Positions 54,400 through 64,000 of a stretch of 64,000 nt of DNA are shown here, piece after piece. Location: contig JAHDVF020001261.1 of assembly GCA_022606425.2 (NCBI GenBank), positions 186,001 to 250,000 of the forward strand. The letters are read 5' to 3'. Source of the stretch: Lepidostoma basale (Eukaryota > Arthropoda > Insecta > Trichoptera > Lepidostomatidae). The notes beneath the pieces were generated by a model. The model was not told the DNA's origin and did not search any database. It worked only from the letters and a program-made list of their open reading frames with translations. How positions within the stretch are numbered: the stretch's first letter is position 1; the number at the start of each line of letters is the position of its first letter. The position numbers and the translations under genes are program-made.

Positions 54400-55400
54400 G
54401 TATTAATGTTTCTGATGCCTTTTCTATATGATGATAAAGTGAACCAATAATAAATTGGTCTTAAACATAAAAATATTTACAACGCTGTAATAAACACAGC
54501 TTCCCTCAGCTAACAAAGCAAGAAGGTTTTATGTTTGTCGGATGCCAACTCATCTTTTCTCCCATAACGACGACACTATTAAAATTTTACTGGCATTACG
54601 AATCACAGCAGAATTTTGCAGAATCTTAATTCACGGCAGTATTTCTTCGTCCCGTCAGAAGACGAGTTGCTCCCTTTTAATTATAAAATAAAATTTACAG
54701 CGCGTATTACATACGTACGCGTAGCTGGAACGTCTCCGTGTAAAGGGTCTTTATTTCGTTTTTGCTCGAACAGGGTAACTCCATGCACTGGTATTGTAAT
54801 TAAGTTCGTAGCGCTCTGAGGGTGTCCCTCTCACTAAATCTTCCCTTCCTTCTTTTATCTTATTTTACAATTTTCTCAGTCGCTCTAGCGCCATGAAATC
54901 GCTCCACCGCAAGGCGCGCTACATCCGAGACATTGTTCTTGGAGTAGAGATATTTTCTGAAACGGTTGTTCAACATCTTCTTTCGTGAACACGGACAACT
55001 GTTATCCATGAGTAGCAGCCGACTTAGAGGAGTAGGCATAATTAACAGAATTTCTTTAATAATAAGCATGTAGATAACTATACAAGGGTGACCTACTTTC
55101 TAGCACAAATGGGTCTTTTTTCAACTTTTTAAACAATATTGTACATATTATCTAGCAATTTTTCAAAGAATAGTGTATAGAAACGTTAGATGTAATCTAG
55201 TTAAATTTTGTAAATTTTACATAGCCATTTAAATATGATATTGTTATTGTATAGAATTTTGACAGATCTCGAATACCTACTTTCCAGACACATATAAAAT
55301 TTTTAATTGCTTTTAAAGTCTGCTTTTGGATCATGCATTGCTACGGCGTCTGGGTACGAACCAAGATTATCTAAATGATTTGATGGACTAGGCGCGAGAC
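54400..55400. other. Unique, less AT-rich stretch
   Basis: 54530-55070 has balanced composition and no partner in the window. Short frames (54616-54819 plus, 54860-55069 minus) show no motif. Candidate unique host DNA. Confidence 0.3.
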
Positions 55401-55402
55401 GA

Positions 55403-56035
55403 CTACGCGTCTACCTCAAGACACTTGTAATTATGGTCGCTCCCCGTCAGATCCAGGTTCCAGATCGGGCGGACAGCAACCCTCACGTCCGCAACCATGC
55501 AGTCCCTAGCTTCCTGCATAAACCAGTACTCCAAGGGGATGTGGAGAGCCGTCTGGACCCCCCCTCCACATACACACTCCGGGTCCGGCGCAATACCAAG
55601 ATCATGGAGCCTGGCACAGAAATTGCCGTGGCCCGAGAGCATCTGAAGGACGTGATGGTCCAGGCTCAACCACCCACTGTCCATCCTCCTACTCAGTGAG
55701 GGTAAGAAAGAGTAGGTCCATCTACCTCAGGGCGATGCATCCAATCTTTCTTGCCAAATATACAACGAGACCCCTCCAGTCCCCTACACAAGGCGGTGAA
55801 TCCGTCTTCATCGGCGTTGAACGTGATGCCCAGGTGGGTCATACCCTCACGCCGATTGAAGCGCCTCTTGGCAACGGCCTCTAAGACCTCCAGATCAACA
55901 GAAAAAACTCCGCTCTCCCGGTGATTGGCGGAGTTATTCCAATACCATGCATAAACCGAAATGTGTAGAAAAATGAAGAAAGTGAGAAATAAAAAAATGT
56001 TCAGCATTAGTCTGAGATACAAAATACCCAATACC
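55403..56035 (-). mobile_element. R1/Jockey-group LINE C-terminus relic
   Basis: Minus strand 55684-55403: LQMLSGHGNFCARLHDLGI, then P-D-P-E-C-V-C-G-G-G-V-Q-T-A-L-H-I, ending C-L-E-V-D-A. The L-x-G-H-G-x-F ... C-x-C ... H pattern is that of the C-terminal zinc-binding region in R1-type LINEs. 56031-55693 is a second frame with VLEAVAKRRFNRREGMTHLG, probably linked to it but not recognised. Partial and frameshifted. Confidence 0.55.
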
Positions 56036-56055
56036 TAAATCAGACGCCGGACAAA

Positions 56056-56441
56056 TCTGAATATGGAATAAGCCCAAAACTGATCACGGCAATTACATCG
56101 CTATACACGGAAAGCACTGCTAAGTGTTGGAGTAAATAAAGATTTCACAGCCTGGTTTGATATCAAGAAAGGTCTCAAACAGGAGTATGTAATGTCCAAA
56201 TGGTTGTCAAATCTATATATGGATAAATATATGAAAAAGCTGAAAGGATTAAATGCAGGATCAAAAATTAACTGTGTGTCAGTAAGTAGATTGTTGTATG
56301 GTGACGACATTTGATTGTTTAATTAGCATATAAATGTATTTTCAAATGACCTCTCAACATTTTGTGTGATTATCATTTCTCGTCTGTTTAAAAATATATT
56401 TTAGATAGCATAAGATACCTTTCCTTAAATAATTTAATAAT
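56056..56441 (+). mobile_element. LINE-C RT fragment, left arm of an inverted duplication
   Basis: Plus strand: DFTAWFDIKKGLKQEYVMSK, LSNLYMDKYMKKLKGLNAG, SRLLYGDDI (YGDD catalytic box), then stop. Same sequence inverted at 57938-58317, including the non-coding stretch after the YGDD box. Confidence 0.75.
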
Positions 56442-57937
56442 GATATTTAAAATCTGGTACATTTAATATCAAAATCATCTATGAATCATTATTAATTTAT
56501 AAATAGCACTACAGTATCCTTTGATAATAGTTCTTGGAATATTTACCTTATTCCACTCGGAGAAAAAGAAGCATCTAGGCATGGGCACCACCTAATTCTA
56601 GTCGTCGGGGAAAAAATATAGATAAGAGTCGCATAGGATAGAGGTTACTGTAGAATGTTTGAAGAGGCTTAAATCCACCAGTGGAGAGAATAATTTTCAA
56701 TTTGGTGTGAACAGTATCGGTAAGGACATATAGTGGACATTTGCGGTATCTACTGAAGAAAATGACTAAAGAAATAATTTTATTTATAATTGTAAAAACG
56801 ATTTTATAGTGGTTTTACTCGGATACCTAGCATTCTCTTTGTTTTACTTAGCATTTTTTGATGATACGATTCCTGACGAATAACAAGTAACGATGTTCAG
56901 AGCATATAAAGAAAAAGAATAAACTAAACGTCGCTCCAAGCGACAGCTAAAAAACTTTGTGTCAAAAATCATATGAAGTTTTTTTAAGCGGTTTAAATCA
57001 GAAATCTTAAAGTTTTTAGTGATATCGCAGAAAGAGGTGTGAAACTGATTGAATAATACAATATAACACACGATGGGGAGCAAAAGTAATACTTATTGCA
57101 AATCATAAAAGACAATCGGACCCATTTTACATATAGCTCAGAGCATTCATTATATGTATTATAAAAAAAAATATGTAACCTGTTAAAATTTCTATTTAAT
57201 GTTTTAAAAACATGTTTATGTAGGTACGCAGGTCTATGAATTATTTTTGTTATTTTAATCCCAAATATTTGTTTCAATCTTGAATCGGAATTAATACAAT
57301 TAATTGATTTTAATTGATTTATTTAAATATAATTAATAAAAAGAATTTGCAACAGTTTTGGAATTTAACTCATTTAATTCGAGTTTCACCCCCTTGGAGC
57401 ACGTGTCATCATTAAGTAAAAAAATCATTTTTTTTACCAGTTAATTACAAGCCCTGGAGGAAAATAATTGGAGGTGAGACTTATAAAAATATATAAATAT
57501 TTTTTAACCTATAACTAAGAGCCAACTTAATATATACAAACATAAGAAATTGCTTTGTTAATGTATTATATCTATTGGCGCAAAAAATGGTAATATACTT
57601 TATAGAATAATACAACACAAACACTAAAAATATACACTGAAGATCAATTGGTTATATTTCGAGAACTGTTTATACTCCACTCCCCCGGCATTAGAGAAAT
57701 GGGAGATAAATCTATAAATGATAATAGGAATGATACAATCGCACATCAACATCACGATCAACACACCTATAAATAAATTCTTATTATAAATCGAGTATTC
57801 TTCAATAAGGTAAATATTCTCAGACATATTATCAAAGGATACTTTAATGCTATGTATAAATTAATAATAATTCATCGATGATTTCGATGTTTAATGTACA
57901 AGATTTCGTAACCAATTAACAATGAACACGCACATAT
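56442..57937. other. Spacer of the inverted duplication, AT-rich
   Basis: 56630-56700 holds a LINE-B tail scrap (GAAGAGGCTTAAATCCACCAGTGG). The rest is AT-rich with no recognised frame. Confidence 0.35.
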
Positions 57938-59120
57938 TATTATTAAATTATTTAATTAAAGGTATCTTATGCTATCTAAAATATATTTTTAAACAGATGA
58001 AAAATGATAAGTACACAAAATTTTAAGAGGTTATTTGAAAATACGTTTACATGGTTATTAAATAATCAAATGTCGTCACCATACAGCAAACAGCTTACTG
58101 ACACACCGTTAATTATTGCTCCTGCATTCAATCCTTTCCGCTTTTTCATACACTTATCCATATATAGATTTGATAACCACGTGGACATTACACACCTCTG
58201 TTTGAGACCTTTCTTGATATCAAACCAGGCTGTGAAATCTTTATTTACACTAGCAGTGCTTTCCGTGTACAGCGAGGTGATTGCCGCGATCTGTTTTGGG
58301 TTTATTCCATATTCAGACAATATTTCCCACAACTTTACTCTATTTGCGCGATCATGTGCTTTTTGCAAATCTACAAACGCACAGAGGAGTTTACGGTTTT
58401 TAGCCAGAAACTTCTTGCCACTGTACGAAGTGCAAAAATTTGATCCATACATACTCTGACATTCATAAAGGCACCTTGCATATCCAAAACTCTGTCACTC
58501 ATCAACTTTCTTACTCTTTCAACTAAAATTCTGCCACAGACTTTACCAATGACAATCAAAATACTAATAGCTCTGTAGTTTCCACATTCCATTTTTTTTT
58601 TTTTTTTTTTATGTACACAACAGGTCGTTTGGACCCAATTACTGTGTACAATTTTTATTTTTTAGCTATTATATTGATTCTCGTGAAATGTGATAGGTAG
58701 CCAATCTATCGCCATTTTATTGTCACGTGAATTCTAAACCAGACCAAAGACAGTGTGACAATCACACTGCCATTGCCGGGAATCGAACCCAGGACCTTCA
58801 ACATGGAAGTTAGAGCTCGTAACCACTCTGCTACGAAGGTCGTCATATGAGACCCTTTTCCTTTGAACATGGGCATGATTACTGCTCTCCTCCAGTCGAG
58901 TGGGGTATATCAAAATCCTCCCAAAATTGTTTACTATAAGCATTGGTTGAACAGTTTATATAATTAATATTAAAAATTCTATAGCGATGCAGACATACCC
59001 GACAGCTTTTCCACTTTTCATTTCTTTCACACATCCTTTAATCTCATTCATGCTTATTTGTTCTGTATTTCCATTTAAAATTTGCTTCGGAGTACATTTT
59101 ACCCGAATCAACAAAGAATC
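57938..59120 (-). mobile_element. LINE-C reverse transcriptase relic with nested SINE
   Basis: Minus strand, from 59120: I-S-M-N-E-I-K-G-C-V-K-E-M-K-S-G-K-A-V-G, then (after the SINE at 58592-58844) ECGNYRAISILIVIGKVCGR, FVDLQKAHDRANR (motif A), KKGLKQRCVMSTWLSNLYMD (motif B) and VSCLLYGDDI. Motif A has HDR where AFDR/AYDR is usual. Frameshift near 58390. 57938-58317 is the right arm of the inverted duplication. Confidence 0.75.
58592..58844 (-). mobile_element. tRNA-derived SINE nested in LINE-C, 'CCTGTTGT' tail plus poly(A)
   Basis: Minus strand: GACGACCTTCGTAGCAGAG head, box B GGGTTCGATTCC, common body, tail TTGGGTCCAAACGACCTG, TTGTGTACAT, then (A)19. It splits LINE-C just before ECGNYR. 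Confidence 0.8.
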
Positions 59121-59129
59121 TCTTTTTTT

Positions 59130-59675
59130 TTTAAATCAGAAAACAACGTATAATATTCAAACATTTTATTCTATCCCGCAAGGCTTCAGTTGTCAGACGC
59201 CTTACTTAAGCAAGATCCATAAGCTGCGGTTACATTGAATGCAAATCGTAAATAGCATTTCAGTCTTCGGAACAAGAACTTGAAGTGAATTCAAATTTAC
59301 GTTTGCGCCAACATTTCTCTAAGACTTAGCGTTCATGCATTTCAAAATCTTACATTGTTTTCAACAGATGCCAGTTTTCTCGTTACTAGAACAGAATACG
59401 AAACTTGCACGTGTCGTCGACAAGAGATGAGAAAAATGTATTTAAAATATCGACTTTTCTCAGAATAATTGGTAAATACATATTTATAAAAACAAGACAA
59501 AGTTTTTCATTTGCATAAATGTGAAAGCCAGAATTTATTATTTTTAACTTCCAGAAGATACTAATAAAATAAAAATTAAAACTCAAACACTATTTTTACA
59601 CTTTCACGATATATACTCTAAAGCGGAAAAAAAAATTCCGTTTAAAAAAATCATCATTCATTCTTTCAACAAAAA
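59130..59675. other. AT-rich sequence, nothing recognised
   Basis: No coding or repeat signal. Confidence 0.4.
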
Positions 59676-59678
59676 TAT

Positions 59679-59735
59679 GACTACCTTCGTGGTAGAGCGG
59701 AAACCAATCCCTAGAATCGAATCATAAAAATATAG
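59679..59735 (+). mobile_element. SINE head fragment
   Basis: GACTACCTTCGTGGTAGAG and a box-B-like AGAATCGAATC; the remainder is missing. Confidence 0.45.
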
Positions 59736-60400
59736 AAATAAAATCATCACTGTAGGATTCCAAAGTGTAGCCAATATTAAAATTATTTTGTGTATGGATC
59801 AGGAGCGTACCTTACGTTTTAGTAAAATACATGTTACTGTAAGATTTCCCGGCGAATTTCAATAACGGCGTCCTCTTCAAACAATGGCCCTTACTTTTAT
59901 AGCGGAGTAAACGAATAACAATCAATGTTATGCGAATGATCCTTGGAACGTTACCTGAGTTAAACAAATGATGATCAACGCCGTGCCTGATCGTTTCAAA
60001 CGAAATTGAAAAAAATAAAGGTATGTCTGTTCTTTCAGACAGCTCCGTGTTCCTTATTTAATAAAAGTAAAAACTGAAGCACAGGTAAATACAGCTTGTT
60101 TACCTCCTTTTATATACCATGTTGCTACAAGAATTTCTAAGAGGTGTTTACTGTATAAAGAACTTTATTTGGTTTTATTTTCTTCAACATTTTCACTTCA
60201 TTTCTAACAAGTGCGCTTTATTTTCTGAAAAATAAAAGGTTTTAATTTACGTTAACACACGCCTATAGATACCAAAAATATTAAAATAAATTAAAACATT
60301 AAATTCATTAAGATTTTTAAGAGATCTAAAGTAAACATTTACATACAAATTATGTTCTGCGATTAATGCGATGTTAAAGATTAATATAACCAATATATCA
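59736..60400. other. Mostly unique sequence, nothing recognised
   Basis: 59870-60040 is a less AT-rich island; no frame or repeat seen. Confidence 0.3.
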
Positions 60401-60405
60401 TTTTA

Positions 60406-60520
60406 GACGGCCTTCGTTTGCAGAGTGGCAACATCTATGTCTGCTTCACCTAAGGTCCCGGGTGAAATTCCCGGCGATGACAGTATGAAAAAAATTACGA
60501 TGTCTTTGGGTCTGGTACGC
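60406..60520 (+). mobile_element. SINE, 3'-truncated
   Basis: GACGGCCTTCGTTTGCAGAG head, CCCGGGTGAAATTCCCGGCG around box B, and the start of the body. Confidence 0.55.
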
Positions 60521-60529
60521 AAAAAAAAA

Positions 60530-60880
60530 CACTACACTATTATTTTCTGATCAACTTCTCTTGCTTTCTCAACATATATATTTCGTCGAACGAGGTAAGG
60601 TGTATTTAAATTACGAAAAGAAAAAAAACTATAAGTTGTAAATAAAGTTTTATTTATGTATTTCTAACTTTGATATTATTATTTACATAAAAACTAGAAC
60701 TGTCTGTCCACATAAAAAAATACCAGACGGAAACATCATATATTTTGATTGACAGATTCCAAAAATCAAGTACCCCTTCGGAGATGATTAATTAAATAAT
60801 TATTAATACTGGTTTAATTAAAAATTAAACCATTTTTATATTTTTATACACAAGCGATTTTGAATCGAGACTTAATCCAA
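60530..60880. other. AT-rich sequence, LINE-A scrap
   Basis: 60540-60600 resembles the LINE-A terminal block (TGATCAACTTCTCTTGCTTTCTC). Otherwise nothing. Confidence 0.3.
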
Positions 60881-60884
60881 TTAT

Positions 60885-60935
60885 CAAATCAAATCAAATC
60901 AAATCAAATCAGTTTATTTTCTCAAAAGACATTAC
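60885..60935. repeat. (AAATC)n tail repeat
   Basis: Six AAATC units followed by AGTTTATTTTCTCAAAAGAC, as at 5685-5735. Confidence 0.6.
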
Positions 60936-60939
60936 AAAC

Positions 60940-61612
60940 ATTTTTATTATTAGTATCGATTAATTATCAGTGCGACAAATCAAATTAAGACTATTTTAAC
61001 AAGTATGGGGCTAAAAACTAAATTTTTAAAAAGAGTGCGCCTTTGTGTATATTGTTAGTTGTTTTTATTGAGAGTTTAAGTGACATCTAGTTATTTAATT
61101 CAATGTTTTGATGATTTATGTAATATAACGATTTTCTACTTACTTCTAGTGAAATGTTGATTTATCTGTAATCTTATAACCAATGTTTAGTTTAGATACC
61201 TATTTTGAAAGCTAATAATACGTTGATGTTTATAAAATAATCCGCCTGAAAATTTTACAAAAGTTTTTATTTCTTTAAATGGCCGTTCTTATGTAAATTG
61301 TCCATTTTAATAATTAAAATGTTTACTGTTTCCATCTGCTTTTTCCTAATGTAGACAGACAGTTTTAGATTTTGTATTGATAATAAATGCTTCTTATGTT
61401 CACTATTTACGATGAAAAAATATTTGATTATGACCAACAGTTATTTTTTTATTAATTTTTTAAACAACTGAACTCCATAAATTAATAAAATATTAAATTC
61501 GTTTTATCTCAAAAATAGTTCACTTTTTCATAATGCCTTACGTGACATAATTCATCGGAAATAACCTACCAACTTCTACCTCCATATCTCTAAGATAACC
61601 AATAACGCTGTA
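60940..61612. other. AT-rich sequence, nothing recognised
   Basis: No coding or repeat signal. Confidence 0.4.
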
Positions 61613-61616
61613 TATT

Positions 61617-61856
61617 GACGACCTTTTTGGCCGAGTGGTAAGTGCTTTGACTGCCACACCGAAGGTCCCGGCGATGGCAGTGTAATTGTCACACTGTTTT
61701 TGGTCTGGTGTAGAATTGATGTTACAATAAAAAGGCAATAGATTAGCTTCCTATCACATGTCCCGAGAATCAATATGATAGCTATACCCATTACATCGAT
61801 TGGGCTCACGCTGTAATGATGTAAAGAGCGATTCAACAAAATAATAATAATAGTAA
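61617..61856 (+). mobile_element. tRNA-derived SINE, (AAT)n-tailed subtype
   Basis: Plus strand: GACGACCTTTTTGGCCGAG, GTGGTAAGTGC, body, ATGTAAAGAGCGATTCAACA, (AAT)n. Box B is lost by a small deletion (GGTCCCGGCG). Confidence 0.75.
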
Positions 61857-61859
61857 GTG

Positions 61860-62490
61860 TAGAAATTCTCAAACAATGGATTTGGTATATACATTTTCAT
61901 ATGTAAAACCTTCCAAAATGCGTTAACTATAGGTATGCATATTTTTAATTTCACTTATTTAGATTATTTTGGTTAAAATTCTACTTTATACCAATTATTT
62001 GATGAGTCATAAATAAACATATAAAATAGAATTCCTTTTCGGCCTCTATGAATAAATGGGCTTTCGTAAAAAAGGTACGATGATACTTATCGTTTTATAT
62101 TTCTTCTGTCTCGTTTACAAGATTTTCCATCCCTTTTCTTCCCGTTCGTTCGCAGAGAAAGCCCCGTATTTGTAAATGTCCCCGGGCTTGGCGGGAATTG
62201 TTTTTTATTTATTGCCCCCTCTCCCGCCCGTCACGGCACTCCTTCCCAGCTTCACACCCCAACCGGTTTGACGCCAGATGTATGCACCCTTTACAGGAAG
62301 AACAACTTTTATTAAAATTAATAGTGTACAACCTTAGTAACTGTCTACATATATGTTTTAATGAGTGAATCCAAAAATCTTAAATTAGATGTAAAGATTC
62401 GTCTATTCCTTATGCTAATAAGTTCATAATGTATATATTTATTATATATACATAATATAGTTATAAGCACATTACAAGTAGTGAAGGTCA
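61860..62490. other. AT-rich flanks around a GC-rich island
   Basis: 62130-62295 is unusually GC-rich (CCCCGGGCTTGGCGGG, CCCCTCTCCCGCCCG). No frame. Could be regulatory or an old repeat. Confidence 0.3.
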
Positions 62491-62494
62491 CATG

Positions 62495-62885
62495 AACAAT
62501 CTAAAAAATCAACGTGCGTACATGACACGACGCGTGAACGTTAAAGAAATTATTCTTAACATACTTTCACTCATATGAAAGACGTCGATTTCCGAGGAGA
62601 TCGTGTTCAGCAGACGTTAAGATGCCTTGGACACATATAAAGAAAGTATAAGTAAACGACGTTAACCAAAATAGAAATATAGTATACACGAGTTGACCGA
62701 GTGAAACGATCAAATCAATCAAATATCAAATGTCAGCTGCGTGAGAAGTCAGAGAAAAGGGCGTGCGTGCATGACACGATGTTTATACGAGTATGTTAAG
62801 GAATCGACAGAAATATGTCAGGAGAAAACGTAGTAACAATCCATTTAATGTGCCTACTCCTTTGAAAAGACGACGTGAAAGTAAT
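62495..62885 (+). mobile_element. LINE-A 3' fragment (rearranged)
   Basis: Plus strand. Two overlapping LINE-A pieces: 62505-62560 and 62640-62880 both contain the GTGCGT-CATGACACGA block. 62560-62615 is the unclassified repeat of 5985-6110. Confidence 0.5.
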
Positions 62886-62889
62886 TTTT

Positions 62890-63425
62890 ATTTTAAAGAA
62901 AGAATTTATATTATTGACAAATTCCAAATAGTGCAAAGCTTTTAACTCCTTTTTGGTCAATTGTTCAGAAAAGCCAAAAAACTTTTTTTTATATCACTCG
63001 AGAAATATAAAACAACTATTATTATATAATTTTTAATTAAGAGCAACTTATAATATAATAAATGAAAAATACTCATTTTTTATTATTGGACAAAACGAGT
63101 ACCATACGTTTCCATGAAATGTGAACAAGCTTTTACCCTTTATAAAACGCTAATCTTTTTACATTTTAAACGTTCAACAAAATCTACACACAACATTCAA
63201 GTTGTTGTTGTGATTGATAAGCGTTTGCTTTGTGGTATTAGAATTCTAGATGGTATTGTGATTCAACAATCGGTGGTAAGGGCGATCACTAGTACCAAAA
63301 CGTGCAATCCGAAATTACACAATAAAATAGAGTATATTTCATTTAACAGCCGTTTTATGGTGATAAAATGTATATCTGACCACACAATTTACATATATAT
63401 ACATTTATCTATAAATATATATATA
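62890..63425. other. AT-rich sequence
   Basis: A 138-codon plus frame (63114-63530) crosses (TA)-rich DNA and shows no recognised motif. Confidence 0.35.
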
Positions 63426-63429
63426 TACA

Positions 63430-63470
63430 TAAACTCGCTGACCCGGCAACGCTTCGCTATTATATTCGAG
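63430..63470 (-). mobile_element. Possible Helitron 3' terminus
   Basis: Minus strand: GCGAAGCGTTGCCGGGTCAG, then CGAG where CTAG is expected; compare GGGTCAACTAG at the Helitron of 26155-28229. Degenerate. Confidence 0.35.
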
Positions 63471-63746
63471 TATATAAATACACTCAATATATATATTAAA
63501 CCAATACAATTAAAGTTCAATATGAATTAATTTATTGGATTAAATACTATGTGCATAGGTGCAAAAATGTGTGTATTTTAATACTAATGCGAGTTGAACA
63601 ATTGAAGGCTAGACATAACAAAGGTGTAAAGCATACATAAAGTCAATAAATAGTTATTAATGCCATTTGGTCATAAATATAAATATCAATGACTAAATTG
63701 TAAATAAAACACTTGTTTTTCACCACTTGAATATTATATTTTACAC

Positions 63747-63780
63747 GACTAGTTTCGGAAGCTACAGATTCTTCCATCTA
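63747..63780 (-). ncRNA. Hammerhead-like motif (PLE)
   Basis: Minus strand: GATGGAAG, loop, CTTCC (5-bp stem II GGAAG/CTTCC), GAAAC, palindrome CTAG, TC, then GTGTAAAA. The CUGANGA box reads TGTAGAT, so it is decayed. Confidence 0.5.
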
Positions 63781-63789
63781 CAGGTTCCA

Positions 63790-63978
63790 ACATCATTTAT
63801 ACACTTGCGAACAGTGAACAAAATAGTGCATAATACATATCGGAGTGCATGCGAGGCGCTTAATTTGTTGGAAGACGACGATCATTGGGATAAGTCAATT
63901 GAAGATTCATCCGCTACTTCTAATCGCTCGAGAACGTTCATTTATGATTTGTTGTGTGAAAGTCAAAAAACAAATTAA
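63790..63978 (+). pseudogene. Helitron helicase-like fragment
   Basis: A plus-strand open frame with VNKIVHNTYRSACEALNLLE, then DDDHWDKSIEDSS and a stop. The T-[FY]-R-x-A-C-x-x-L-x-L-L-E-D-D-x-x-W pattern is that of the insert before the final helicase motifs in Helitron Rep/helicase proteins. Only about 60 residues; it abuts a PLE motif. Orientation is opposite to that implied by the possible terminus at 63430. Confidence 0.55.
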
Positions 63979-64000
63979 TTGTGACATTTTAAACCCGTTT

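Larger units (their letters stand above)
52744..54400 (-). mobile_element. RTE-like LINE, 5'-truncated, RT largely readable
   Basis: Minus strand in at least three frames. 54400-54180: pre-RT region (K-I-K-D-E-N-G-D-I-V-K-D-K). 54177-53380: RT. 53241-52744: C-terminus. The 3' end lies at about 52742 in an A/T block next to the transposase relic. No clear target duplication found. Confidence 0.8.

Noticed and set aside
58004..58459. 151-codon plus-strand frame
   Set aside because: Antisense of the LINE-C reverse transcriptase, which shows YGDD and other motifs on the minus strand.

Overview
No host protein-coding gene could be supported in these 64 kb. The window is AT-rich, repeat-dense, intergenic-looking (or large-intron) DNA of an insect. 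A moth is the most likely source. The grounds are a piggyBac relic whose ends and protein closely resemble the original moth (Trichoplusia ni) element, together with abundant short tRNA-derived SINEs, Jockey/RTE/CR1-type LINEs, Penelope-like elements and Helitrons. The species assignment is inference.

Families used below. LINE-A: 5'-truncated LINE copies ending in the peptide SAYPFGETA and a (TTAG)n tail. LINE-B: RTE-like 'endonuclease-reverse transcriptase' copies with a WNWAGH-type C-terminus, some ending in (AAG)n. LINE-C and LINE-D: two further degenerate reverse-transcriptase (RT) families. PLE: Penelope-like element pieces with a GIY-YIG nuclease domain and hammerhead-ribozyme-like motifs. 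SINE: tRNA-headed, about 240 bp.

Layout. 1-5 kb: a long solo-LTR-like element (1252-3137) inside a LINE-B copy, then LINE-A with a nested SINE. 5-12 kb: PLE inverted repeats carrying hammerhead-like motifs, LINE-A copies, and a full-length but inactivated Tc1/mariner element (10660-11891). 12-26 kb: LINE-A, CR1-like, LINE-B and SINE fragments, a tandemly duplicated SINE and a composite microsatellite. 26-28 kb: a Helitron (26155-28229) inserted in a PLE and itself holding another PLE and a LINE end. 31.8-38.4 kb: a nearly intact two-ORF Jockey-clade LINE with a 13-bp target duplication, broken only by a second copy of the solo LTR. 39-45 kb: LINE-D with a nested PLE, a PLE GIY-YIG relic, and LINE-A with a nested LINE-B. 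45.7-47.0 kb: an internally deleted piggyBac element with intact ends. 47-54 kb: LINE remnants, the best LINE-A copy, a 190-bp (TA)n tract, a Transib/RAG1-like transposase relic and an RTE LINE. 55-64 kb: an R1-like LINE end, a large inverted duplication of LINE-C, SINEs, and a Helitron-helicase-like fragment at the right edge.

The nesting gives a relative order of events: LINE-B before solo LTR 1; LINE-A before a SINE and before a LINE-B; PLE before the Helitron, before an inner PLE; Jockey before solo LTR 2. The strongest observations are the recurring PLE hammerhead-like motifs, often in inverted pairs; the Jockey/LTR nest whose duplications let the interruption be read to the base; the piggyBac derivative; and the Transib/RAG1-like relic.
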